From: Eubacteriales bacterium
GTDB lineage: Bacteria; Bacillota; Clostridia; Peptostreptococcales; Anaerovoracaceae
Reading direction: 5' to 3'
Length of the DNA stretch: 18,515 nucleotides
Assembly (NCBI GenBank): GCA_029098205.1
Contig: JAQXNW010000178.1
Location: 1 to 18,515, forward strand
This document shows, one piece after another, positions 1-7,011 of this stretch; position 1 is the stretch's first letter, and each line of letters starts with the position of its first letter. The position numbers were made by a program, and so were the translations under genes. Under the pieces are notes generated by a model. The model did not search any database. It was given only the letters and a program-made list of their open reading frames with translations, and had not been told where the DNA came from.

Positions 1-1
1 T

Positions 2-418
2 TCCAGACTTTTTGCCCGCCGCGCGTTTAATATTGACAGCCTCGCGGTAGGGGAAACCGACCGGCACGATACATCCAGCATGACGATCGTTTCGAACGGC
101 GACCAGCGGACGATCGATCAGATCGAGAAGCATCTCAACAAGAGAATCGACGTGATCAAGGTCCGCCGTCTTGAGGAGAAGCAGTGCATCCAGCAGGAGA
201 TGATGCTGATAAAAATCGCGTACAATCAGTCAAACCGAGGCTCGCTGATTGAGCTTTGTCAGATCATGCATGCGGAAATTCTCCATCTTTCGCCGAAGCA
301 TGTCATTGTGGAGATCCACAGCACGTCCGAAACGCTGAATGAGTTCGTGGAAATGGTCCGCCCATACGGAATTTCTGAGATCCAGAGAACGGGAACGATT
401 GCCATCGGGAAACATTAA
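2..418 (+). CDS. ilvN: Acetolactate synthase small (regulatory) subunit, 5'-truncated by window edge
   Basis: Regulatory subunit of acetohydroxyacid synthase, the first shared enzyme of valine, leucine and isoleucine synthesis. It binds the catalytic subunit and carries feedback inhibition by valine through its ACT domain. The frame is open from base 2 and begins SRLFARRAFNIDSLAVGETD, the ACT-domain core found near the N-terminus of IlvN/IlvH, so only about 20-25 residues lie outside the window. The rest (MTIVSNGD, then a linker and a C-terminal domain ending GTIAIGKH) follows the family to its normal end at TAA. An internal ATG at 80 is in frame but is not the start. The branched-chain operon presumably continues to the left. 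No terminator is obvious in the 118 bases to the next gene. Whether to call it ilvN or ilvH is a naming choice. Confidence 0.93.
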   Translation, partial: SRLFARRAFNIDSLAVGETDRHDTSSMTIVSNGDQRTIDQIEKHLNKRIDVIKVRRLEEKQCIQQEMMLIKIAYNQSNRGSLIELCQIMHAEILHLSPKHVIVEIHSTSETLNEFVEMVRPYGISEIQRTGTIAIGKH

Positions 419-536
419 TGTATTTTCGAAAATTGAAAGAGAATACAGGTTCAAAAGGGGTTATAATAAAATTCCCGAGGCAATTGTAATCAGAACTAGA
501 AGACCGGATTTTTACCGGCGGGAAGGATAAGACAAG

Positions 537-1502
537 ATGGACAGAGTTTCACTGAGTAAAACGAAGGAAGACGCGGGCGGCATTTTCGTCATCGACGGAT
601 CGATGTCGACGGCGCTGGAAGATTTGGGATGTGATCTCAACAACCGTCTCTGGACGGCGAAAATTCTGGCGGAGCAGCCGGAAAAGGTGCGCCAGGTGCA
701 TATGGATTATTTTGAAGCGGGTGCGGACTGCGGGATTACGGCCAGCTATCAGGCGTCAATTCCGGGACTCATGGAAGCGGGATATACCGAAGAAGAGGCG
801 GAGGATATCCTGAAAAGATCCGTCCGGATTTTCCTGGATGCCCGGGATGAGTGGGTAAAAAAACACCCGGACCGTCCGACGCCGCTCTGTCTGGCTGCAT
901 GCGGCCCTTACGGGGCGTATATGGCGGACGGAAGCGAGTACCGCGGACATTACGGAGTATCCGCAGAGGCGCTTCGGAAATTTCATAAGAGGAGAGCGGA
1001 GCTTCTGTGGGAAAGTGGTGCCGATATTCTTCTGTTTGAAACGCAGCCTTCTTTGGAAGAGGCGAAGATTGAGGCGGAAATCGCGGAGGAGATGGGCGCG
1101 GATTACTGGATCAGCTTCTCCTGCATGGATGGTACGAGGACTTGTGAGGGAACTCCGATCCGTGAATGCGCGGAGTTGTTCTCCGAAGGCTATCCGCATC
1201 TTCGGATGATCGGCGTAAACTGCACGAAACCGGAATACATCAGCAGTCTGATCCGGGAGCTAAAATCTGCGACCGATCTTCCGATCGGCGTGTATCCGAA
1301 CAGCGGAGAGACGTACGACCCGAAGACAAAGACCTGGACGCACAGTGCGGCGGGGGAGAATTTCTTCGGAAAGGCTGCATATGGCTGGATGATGGACGGA
1401 GCGTCCGCGGTGGGTGGCTGCTGCACGACTGTTGGAAAGCATGTCCGGATGGTGAAGGATGCCAGAGACCGCTATTATGAGGCAGGCTGTCCGACGCGGT
1501 AA
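537..1502 (+). CDS. mmuM: Homocysteine S-methyltransferase (MmuM-like)
   Basis: A 321-residue zinc-dependent methyltransferase that moves a methyl group from S-methylmethionine (or S-adenosylmethionine) to homocysteine to form methionine in the cytoplasm. The zinc-binding cysteines of the family are visible: C229 in GVNC and C295/C296 in GGCC. FET(x)P near residue 168 and an early IDGSMST motif also fit the family. The length matches the short MmuM class, with no cobalamin- or folate-binding domains, so this is not MetH. The ATG is preceded by GGAAGG at 521-526. A perfect TATAAT lies at 462-467 but I could not pair it with a -35 box, so the gene may be read from its own promoter or from the ilv transcript. 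A strong terminator follows 47 bases after the stop. Substrate choice cannot be decided from sequence alone. Confidence 0.9.
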   Translation: MDRVSLSKTKEDAGGIFVIDGSMSTALEDLGCDLNNRLWTAKILAEQPEKVRQVHMDYFEAGADCGITASYQASIPGLMEAGYTEEEAEDILKRSVRIFLDARDEWVKKHPDRPTPLCLAACGPYGAYMADGSEYRGHYGVSAEALRKFHKRRAELLWESGADILLFETQPSLEEAKIEAEIAEEMGADYWISFSCMDGTRTCEGTPIRECAELFSEGYPHLRMIGVNCTKPEYISSLIRELKSATDLPIGVYPNSGETYDPKTKTWTHSAAGENFFGKAAYGWMMDGASAVGGCCTTVGKHVRMVKDARDRYYEAGCPTR

Positions 1503-1548
1503 GACCTGGTCAATGCGTTTTTGAACGGACAAAGAACCGAAATATCTT

Positions 1549-1575
1549 GGATTCCCGACCGGGAATCCATTTTTT
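1549..1575 (+). terminator. Rho-independent terminator after mmuM
   Basis: A perfect 8-bp stem (GGATTCCC / GGGAATCC) with a four-base loop GACC is followed by A and six T. It closes the mmuM transcript. Confidence 0.93.
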
Positions 1576-1733
1576 GTGCCGTTTTTCGAACATTTTCACA
1601 TTCTTGTATGGGAATTCTCTGTTTTTCCCCGGAGAGCGGAATTGAAATTTCGGTGGCATTCGGCCGGCGGTAAAGAACGATTCCCGGTGTGGTTTTTCGT
1701 TTTGTACTAAATTCGATTTCTGATAAAACTGAA

Positions 1734-1762
1734 TTGCATTTTAATTGTTCAGGTGCTATAAC
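1734..1762 (+). promoter_or_regulatory. Sigma-A-type promoter for the antiporter gene
   Basis: TTGCAT (1734-1739), a 17-bp spacer, then TATAAC (1757-1762). The TGC just before the -10 box makes it an extended -10. Transcription would start near 1769, giving a leader of about 120 bases before the GTG start at 1892. The rest of 1576-1733 shows no gene. Confidence 0.6.
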
Positions 1763-1809
1763 TTCAATTATTCCTTTTGGGGGGTGTATTGATTCTTGAT
1801 ACATTCGGC

Positions 1810-1863
1810 ATGGACGAAGCTGCTTTTATGGACGAAGCAGGTTCTATGGACGGAGAGCCTTCG
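1810..1863 (+). repeat. Three tandem 18-bp units in the antiporter leader
   Basis: The core ATGGACGAAGC occurs at 1810 and 1828, with a variant ATGGACGGAGA at 1846, exactly 18 bases apart. The repeat lies between the predicted promoter and the antiporter start. It keeps frame with a TTG codon at 1789 that sits 4 bases after a run of six G, so it would read as repeated MDEA-type hexapeptides. Translation is not shown. Confidence 0.6.
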
Positions 1864-1891
1864 TCCGGCGGATTTAGAAAGGGGTTAACGG

Positions 1892-3238
1892 GTGAATATT
1901 CCATTCTGGCTCTGCATCCCATTTATCGGGATGCTTGCGTGCGTCGCGCTGATGCCGGTGCTGAAGGCGGACTGGTGGGAAGCGCACCAGCCGGTGGTCG
2001 TTCTCGGTTGGTCGGTGATCGTCGTTCTGCTGTACGCGGTCCGGTTCGGCGGGTACGCGTCGCTTCACATGACGGTGAACTGCTTTGTCAATGATTATCT
2101 GACGTTCATCGTGCTTCTTTTCGGACTGTACTGCGCGTCCGGAAATATCTCGTTCGAAGGAGACATGGCGGGATCGCCCAGAGTCAATGTGGCTCTCCTG
2201 GGAATCGGAACCTTTCTTTCCAGCCTGATCGGGACGACCGGTGCCAGCATGCTGATGGTCCGTCCTGTGATCAAGATGAATTCCTGGCGGCGCCATCGTT
2301 CGCACATCATGATTTTCTTCATTTTTATGGTTTCCAATATGGGAGGATGCCTGACGCCGGTCGGCGATCCGCCGCTTCTGATGGGCTTCATGAATGGTGT
2401 GCCGTTTACCTGGAGTTTCCATCTTCTTCCGATCCTTCTTCTCAATATGGTGATTCTTCTGACGGTCTTCTACTGGATTGACCGGAAGTATTATCTTATG
2501 GACGTCGCGAAAGGATACTGCCCGGATATCCGGAAGCCCGGCACGGAGCTCAAGCTCCGCGGCGCGCATAACCTGCTGTTCTTCGTGATGATTGTCTTCG
2601 GCGTCATCCTGAGCGGCGTGCTTCCGGGACTTTCGGCGTTTAAGGATGCACAGGGAAATGTCCGCGGAATTCCGATTATGAAGGGCGTAACGCTTACGTA
2701 CCCGGCCCTCATCGAGGTCGCGGTCATTCTTCTGGCAGCGTGGCTTTCCTTTCGGACGACGGACGAGAAGGTCCGGAGAAGCAATCATATGACATGGGGA
2801 GCGATCAAAGAAGTCGCGGTTCTCTTTGTCGGCATATTTCTCACGATGCAGCCGGCGCTGGAGCTTCTTAAGTCAGTCGGTCCCAAGCTGGGCCTGGACA
2901 AAGCGGCTCAGATGTTCTGGGCGACCGGTTTCCTTTCCAGTTTCCTGGACAATACGCCGACCTATCTTGTATTTTCTACGACGGCCGGAGCGCTTGGGTT
3001 TGCGAAGGGCATTCATACGGCGCTTGGAATCATCCCGAGCCGGATGCTGATGGCGATTTCCGCAGGCGCAGTATTTATGGGCGCGATGACGTACATCGGA
3101 AACGCTCCGAATTTCATGGTGAAGTCGCTTTCGGATGAAAACGGTATCCGGATGCCTTCGTTTTTCGGATATATGAAGTGGTCGGTTCTTGTATTGGTGC
3201 CGCTCTTCATGCTGGATATGGCTGTATTTTTCCTCTAG
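1892..3238 (+). CDS. Sodium:proton antiporter / anion transporter, NhaD-CitMHS (IT superfamily)
   Basis: A 448-residue polytopic membrane protein. It carries paired re-entrant-type motifs of the ion transporter superfamily: GTTGAS at 114-119 followed by VRP, GGCLTPVGDPP at 151-161, then LDNTPTYL at 352-359 and GNAPNF at 403-408. These resemble NhaD-type Na+/H+ antiporters and the putative citrate transporter family CitMHS_2, which share a two-fold inverted repeat of helices. I infer cytoplasmic pH or sodium homeostasis; a dicarboxylate or other anion substrate is equally possible. The start is GTG, chosen because AAAGGGG (1878-1884) sits 7 bases upstream; an ATG start would lose the first helix. 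The stop codon TAG lies at the AGGAGG of the following gene, so the two are probably co-transcribed and translationally coupled. Confidence 0.85.
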   Translation: MNIPFWLCIPFIGMLACVALMPVLKADWWEAHQPVVVLGWSVIVVLLYAVRFGGYASLHMTVNCFVNDYLTFIVLLFGLYCASGNISFEGDMAGSPRVNVALLGIGTFLSSLIGTTGASMLMVRPVIKMNSWRRHRSHIMIFFIFMVSNMGGCLTPVGDPPLLMGFMNGVPFTWSFHLLPILLLNMVILLTVFYWIDRKYYLMDVAKGYCPDIRKPGTELKLRGAHNLLFFVMIVFGVILSGVLPGLSAFKDAQGNVRGIPIMKGVTLTYPALIEVAVILLAAWLSFRTTDEKVRRSNHMTWGAIKEVAVLFVGIFLTMQPALELLKSVGPKLGLDKAAQMFWATGFLSSFLDNTPTYLVFSTTAGALGFAKGIHTALGIIPSRMLMAISAGAVFMGAMTYIGNAPNFMVKSLSDENGIRMPSFFGYMKWSVLVLVPLFMLDMAVFFL

Positions 3239-3250
3239 GAGGTGCTTGAA

Positions 3251-3703
3251 ATGCTTCGGTCGAAGAAAAAAGAAGAGAGACGGAAGGCGCAGGGCGGAGT
3301 GTCCGGGAAATTCGGAAATTCCGGAAAAGGAGCGCTCGGGGAAAAAGAAGGCGCGGAGACTTTGTCCAAAGAAAGCCTCGTCAAGTTCGCGGAAGACGTG
3401 TATGATCTGGATCAGCAGGTGTATCATGCGGTCGGATCGGATCTGGGACGGGTTTTCGGATCGGATCGGAAGCGGAGCATCCGGGTGATTATGAATGCGG
3501 TGGAGCATGGAAGCGATCATATCATCCGAAGCGAAGTCGCGCTGATCGGAAATATGGCAAGAACGATTTCGGACGATGACGTCCGGCGTGAAATCATGGG
3601 CCGCTATGACGAAATCATGACGAGAATGGACCGGATTCTGACCGGAAATTATGACGTGGGGATCCTGAATCAACAGCAGGCGAGTATGGATCTCCTGAAC
3701 TGA
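3251..3703 (+). CDS. Unrecognised helical domain, N-terminal half of a split cytidylate-kinase-like gene
   Basis: A 150-residue product that I do not recognise. It starts with a basic, probably disordered stretch (MLRSKKKEERRK followed by Gly/Ser/Lys-rich sequence), then a predicted helical region from about residue 43 with many Asp, Arg and hydrophobic heptad-like positions, ending NQQQASMDLLN at TGA. ATG 3251 was chosen over the in-frame GTG at 3242 because AGGAGG (3237-3242) overlaps that GTG and sits 8 bases before the ATG. The same frame continues after the TGA straight into the P-loop of a cytidylate-kinase-like domain. I therefore infer that this is either the front part of one 438-residue protein interrupted at codon 151, or a small partner made in front of the kinase. 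It starts 12 bases after the antiporter stop. Confidence 0.7.
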   Translation: MLRSKKKEERRKAQGGVSGKFGNSGKGALGEKEGAETLSKESLVKFAEDVYDLDQQVYHAVGSDLGRVFGSDRKRSIRVIMNAVEHGSDHIIRSEVALIGNMARTISDDDVRREIMGRYDEIMTRMDRILTGNYDVGILNQQQASMDLLN

Positions 3704-3805
3704 AAAGACCGGTTCAAAGACGCGGATCACCGGATCATCTGCATCAGCCGTTCGTATGGCTGCGGCGGGGGATCCATCGGATTCGGCCTTGCCGACGCGC
3801 TTCAT

Positions 3806-4567
3806 ATGGACTTTTACGACGCGGAAATTTTCTCAGCGGTGCTCCATCGTCTGGAGGCGGAAAATATGGGCGTTCCGGATGAAGAGCAGATGGAACCGCT
3901 TCACAGCTGGGATAAAATCGATGAAAAGCAGAATCCGGGCCTTTCGTACGAGGACAGGAAGGTTTCAATCCGGAAGCGCCTCCGCAGGCTGAATCAGTAC
4001 CACGGCCTTCCGACGAGAGACGCCGTGTTTTTCAACCAGACGGATCTCATTCTGGATCTTGCGAAGCGGAAGGATTTCGTCGTAATGGGAAGGTGCGCGG
4101 ATCAGATTCTGAGCAACCATGACATTCCGCATGTCAGCATCTTTCTGACTGCGCCGGAGGAGCGGAGGATTGAAAGAGCCGGAAATATCAATCACGTCGA
4201 TTATAAAACCGCGAAGAAGCAGGTGCGCGAGGTGGACAAAGCCCACGCGAAGTATTATCGGTATTTCACCGGGAAGCAGTGGGGCGAGGCAAAGAATTAC
4301 GACCTCTGCATCAACACCTCGATCTTCGGCGTGCAGGGGACGATTGATTTTATTCTGGGTATGATCGGCGCTCCGGATAAGCGGAAAAAGAATGTAGTCC
4401 GCGCGGAGAACATTAAATCCGCAAGCGATGAGATTCTTAAAGCCGCGGGCGAAGCGGCCGTTAATTCCGCCGGTGAGGAGACTGCTGCATCCGCGGGCGG
4501 ACAGGCCGTTAATTCCGCGGACGGGCAGGCTCCGGAAGAGTCCGGCGCTCCGTCGAAGCGGCAATAA
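3806..4567 (+). pseudogene. Cytidylate-kinase-like protein, cut off from its P-loop by an upstream in-frame TGA
   Basis: A member of the cytidylate kinase-like nucleotide kinase family. The family core includes FVVMGRCADQIL, then a basic LID-like region (ERRIERAGN), a YYRYFTGKQWGE segment, and YDLCINTSIFG near the C-terminus. The P-loop (ISRSYGCGGGSIG) is encoded in the same frame at about 3743-3781, upstream of the first usable start, ATG 3806. Between TGA 3701-3703 and 3806 there is no in-frame ATG, GTG or TTG, and no Shine-Dalgarno sequence precedes 3806. A protein begun at 3806 would lack nucleotide binding, so either the TGA is read through or the gene is dead. After residue about 195 comes a low-complexity Ala/Gly/Ser/Glu tail. 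The last 59 bases overlap the convergent MFS remnant. Confidence 0.75.
4456..4518 (+). repeat. 15-bp direct repeat in the kinase tail
   Basis: GGCCGTTAATTCCGC occurs at 4456-4470 and 4504-4518, 48 bases (16 codons) apart. Both copies are in the same frame and both encode AVNSA in the Ala/Gly-rich C-terminal extension. This suggests the tail grew by local duplication. Confidence 0.6.
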
Positions 4568-5458
4568 CCGCGGTTCCGGCAGAGGTGAGAACGGTGCACA
4601 GAATGAGAAGCTCCCGGACGCCGGCATGGTCCAGTACGGCGCCTCCGGCGATGCTTCCCAAGATAGAGCCGAGCGCGATCATCATTGTGTAAAGAGCCTG
4701 TCCTTTTACAGCTTCGCCGGGATCCATTCGTTCGCTTGTGTATTTGATGATCGACGGAAGAAGCAGCGGATAGGAAATCAGTTGGCAGAAAACGCCCAGA
4801 TAGAGCATCGGCACGCTTCCGGCGATTGTGTACGCAGTGATCCGGATAAACGCGGACAGAGTAATCTGCTCCGCACTGCCGGTTCCCTGGGTATTTTTTT
4901 GCCCGGACAAAGGCGCGGTCCGCTTAAGCAGAGCCTTTGACCAGAGAAGTCCGATAATTAAGAACGCGCATCCGACAAGGTTCGTAATCGGGATCATCCG
5001 AATGCCGGCGTCATGGATCGTCCGTCCGATAATCATCGTCGCGGCGGAGTAAAACAGGGAGTCAATCGCCCGGTCGATGACGAAATTGACCGGAAGCCCG
5101 CCTTTTTCCATCTGAAAGCTGAGCGCGTTCAGGTGTGTCTGGAAGGTCGCGTGAATGGTCAGCGCGGCGGTATAGGCGATGAAGAGCAGCAGCGTTTTGC
5201 TGGTCAGAAACAGAAGAAGAATCTGAAGACCGGCGAAGCATCCCGCGAGAATCACCAGAATCCCGCTGACGGAAAGACGCCGGGAGCGATCTGAAGAAGG
5301 ATCGCGAAGATATTGGAAACGGCGAGAAGGATTCCGATTTCCGAATTCGAGTATCCGCATTCCAGAAGGTAATAGGACGCGTAGCTCAGGATGGCAGCGT
5401 ATCCGATGGTGTATACGGAATAGGATAATGTGTAGGCGGCGTTGCTCTGAAATTTCAT
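4509..5458 (-). pseudogene. MFS transporter (LacY/MFS_1-like), frameshifted and internally deleted
   Basis: The gene reads from ATG 5458 with GGGAGAAGG upstream. The first piece (MKFQSNAAYTLSYSVYTIGY, then IGILLAVSNIFAILLQIAPG) gives transmembrane helices 1 and 2, then stops at 5252. The second piece continues in another frame from about 5295 (DRSRRLSVSGILVILAG) to TAG 4509, with helices 3-6, a loop, and a C-terminal part containing YTSERMDPGEAVKGQALYTM and LGSILGSIAGGAVLD. Two losses are visible: a short stretch with a frame change between helices 2 and 3, and about two helices (7-8) between QGTGSAEQ and AFIRITAYTIAG. Total coding length is about 316 codons, against roughly 390-400 usual for the family. 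No substrate can be named. It is convergent with, and overlaps, the kinase gene. Confidence 0.75.
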
Positions 5459-5519
5459 GGGCAGTTAGATCCTTCTCCCTTAGGTGAAATCGAAATTAAT
5501 GTTCTAATAAAATGGAAAA

Positions 5520-5564
5520 AGCCGGAAAACCGGACGCTTCAGATCCGGATTCCGCTGTTTTTTT
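5520..5564 (+). terminator. Hairpin with T-runs on both sides (possible bidirectional terminator)
   Basis: An inner stem CCGGA / TCCGG (9-base loop) is extended by AGC(C)GGA / TTCCGCT with a bulge. On the plus strand it is followed by G and seven T (5558-5564); on the minus strand by five T (5516-5520). It lies between two divergent genes. On the minus strand it would fall at the very start of the transcript predicted from the adjacent promoter, which would make it an attenuator or a roadblock rather than an ordinary terminator. Confidence 0.6.
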
Positions 5565-5593
5565 ATTTTATCAGCGGGTATTTTGTGATTCAA
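5565..5593 (-). promoter_or_regulatory. Predicted promoter of the MFS remnant
   Basis: Read on the minus strand: TTGAAT (5588-5593), a 17-bp spacer, TAAAAT (5565-5570). The start point would be near 5558, about 100 bases upstream of ATG 5458. The hairpin at 5520-5556 would begin almost at +1. A second imperfect inverted repeat (ATAGAAAGAG / CTCTATTCTAT, about 5595-5626) lies just upstream of the -35 box. Confidence 0.5.
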
Positions 5594-5677
5594 TATAGAA
5601 AGAGTCTTTTGTGGCTCTATTCTATCATGGAAGGCATTCTGTTTTGTAAAGGTAAACATTCTCTTTACGAATGATCT

Positions 5678-5706
5678 TTGGATTGAGTTTTGAGTACGCG
5701 TATGAT
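5678..5706 (+). promoter_or_regulatory. Predicted promoter of the EamA transporter
   Basis: TTGGAT (5678-5683), a 17-bp spacer, TATGAT (5701-5706). It would give a leader of about 108 bases before ATG 5821. Confidence 0.5.
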
Positions 5707-5796
5707 AAAAGGAAGCTGAGTCAGGTGCTCTGGAGAAACGGAGAACGCCTCCTGAAAAAGATCCGACGATTCCTTTTGATTTTCTCTTAAATATTT

Positions 5797-5820
5797 TCGG
5801 CGGCAGCCGAGGAGTTTTTT
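5797..5820 (+). promoter_or_regulatory. Hairpin overlapping the ribosome site of the EamA gene
   Basis: TCGGC / GCCGA with a GGCA loop (5797-5810) runs into the Shine-Dalgarno GAGGAG (5809-5814), followed by six T and the ATG at 5821. Folding would cover the first two bases of the ribosome site. The layout also resembles a weak intrinsic terminator. A regulatory role is inferred only. Confidence 0.35.
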
Positions 5821-6765
5821 ATGGCAAAGAAACGGACAATGTCATCTGATAAGCATAGAAAACAGCGGGCGTATGTCATGCTTATCCTCGCGGCGGCTCT
5901 TTGGGGATTTAACTTTGTCTTTCAGAAGAAAGGGGAAAGCGCCGGTACGTTTACTTTCTCAACGATGCGTATGCTGATCGCTTCGGCTGCGCTCGGACCG
6001 GTTCTTCTGATCCGAAGGAAGTCACGGAAGAGCGGCGCGGAACGGATTCCGGCGAAAGAGACCCTGCGGGGCGGTCTTCTCTGCGGCATCTTCTATTTTA
6101 TCGGCATTGTGATGCAGCAGGCGGGACTTGCCTATCTTTCGGTAGGGCGGTCCGGGTTTATCTGCGCGAGTTATACGGTGATGGTTCCGTTTCTGGCCGT
6201 TCTTTTTGGAAAGAAGGTTTCGAAGAACGCCTGGATCGGCGCGTTTCTCTGCATCGGAGGACTTTATCTTCTCTGCGCGCCCGGGACAGGAGGCGGCGGA
6301 ATCGGACTCGGCGAAGTTCTGACGCTGATCGGAGCGTTCGGCTGCGCGATGCAGATTATCGCAATCGATCGGTTCGCCGAGAAAATCGACGGGATTGCGC
6401 TGTCTTTCGCCCAGTCTCTGACTGCGGCGGTGCTGGGACTTCCTTTGATGTTTATGATCGACCATCCGACTTGGGATTCGATTCTTTCGGTTCTTCCATC
6501 GCTTCTCTATGTCGGCGTGGCTGCGACGGCGGCCGCGTATCCGCTTCAGGCAGCGGGACAGAAAGAGGTAGGTCCTGCGGAGGCGTCGATTACGATCAGT
6601 CTTGAATCCGTATTCTCTGTAATTGCCGGCGCGGTTTTCCTTAATGAGCGGATGCGCCTTCTGCAGTATGCGGGATGCGCGTTGATCTTTGCCGCGGCGG
6701 TTCTCGCACAGCTTCCGGGTAGACAGGGAAAAGCCCAGCTCCCGGGGAAAAAGCCGGGAAAATAA
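5821..6765 (+). CDS. EamA/DMT-family transporter (10 TM)
   Basis: A 314-residue inner-membrane protein of the drug/metabolite transporter superfamily with two EamA repeats of five helices each. The first repeat starts MLILAAALWGFNFVFQK, the usual N-terminal signature with the WG(x)NF motif. Around residues 102-125 come AGLAYLSVGRSGFICASYTV and VPFLAVLFGKKV, followed by GLYLLCAPG. The second repeat ends with EASITISLESVFSVIAGAVF, FLNERM and LIFAAAVLAQL. Such proteins usually export amino acids or other small metabolites; the substrate cannot be told here. ATG 5821 follows GAGGAG by six bases. The C-terminal tail (RQGKAQLPGKKPGK) is basic and repetitive, and the DNA just after the TAA continues with related 23-bp repeats, so the tail may have been extended or cut short by repeat change. 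Confidence 0.88.
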   Translation: MAKKRTMSSDKHRKQRAYVMLILAAALWGFNFVFQKKGESAGTFTFSTMRMLIASAALGPVLLIRRKSRKSGAERIPAKETLRGGLLCGIFYFIGIVMQQAGLAYLSVGRSGFICASYTVMVPFLAVLFGKKVSKNAWIGAFLCIGGLYLLCAPGTGGGGIGLGEVLTLIGAFGCAMQIIAIDRFAEKIDGIALSFAQSLTAAVLGLPLMFMIDHPTWDSILSVLPSLLYVGVAATAAAYPLQAAGQKEVGPAEASITISLESVFSVIAGAVFLNERMRLLQYAGCALIFAAAVLAQLPGRQGKAQLPGKKPGK

Positions 6766-6790
6766 ACCGAAAGGAAGAAGCCGGTCCGAC

Positions 6791-6859
6791 GAAAAGCAGG
6801 CTGCCGTCCCGGCGAAAAGCAGGCGGCCGTCCCGGTGAAAAGGTGCGGCCGGTCCGGCG
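6791..6859 (+). repeat. Three tandem 23-bp units downstream of the EamA gene
   Basis: Units at 6791-6813, 6814-6836 and 6837-6859, each beginning GAAAAG and ending in a GTCCCGG/GGTCCGG block. The first two differ at two positions and the third is more diverged. The array starts 25 bases after the EamA stop. The remaining gap to 7011 shows only an AT-rich stretch (TATTATATAAAT near 6947) that could serve as a -10 region for the next gene. Confidence 0.7.
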
Positions 6860-7011
6860 GCGATGTGCGGAGGACTGGCAAAAAATGTGAATATCAGGTA
6901 TAACAAAATGGAAAAGAGCTTTTTATTATTTTCCGTTCTTCTGTAGTATTATATAAATGACTTCTTTCGGGCTGGATCCGAAAGATAAAGCGATGAAGGA
7001 GGTATGCCATC

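Noticed and set aside
433..467. Promoter for mmuM from TTGAAA (433-438) and TATAAT (462-467)
   Set aside because: The spacer is 23 bases, too long. The -10 alone is suggestive but I could not pair it with a -35 box.
1874..2788. 304-codon minus-strand open frame opposite the antiporter
   Set aside because: Its His/Arg/Asp-rich composition is typical of an antisense shadow, and the plus strand encodes a recognisable transporter.
3701..3760. Selenocysteine insertion at the kinase TGA
   Set aside because: No convincing SECIS-like stem-loop follows the TGA at the right distance, and the position is not near a redox active site.
5707..5796. Riboswitch in the EamA leader
   Set aside because: I compared it with the TPP, SAM, glycine, guanidine, FMN and ZTP patterns that I know and saw no match.
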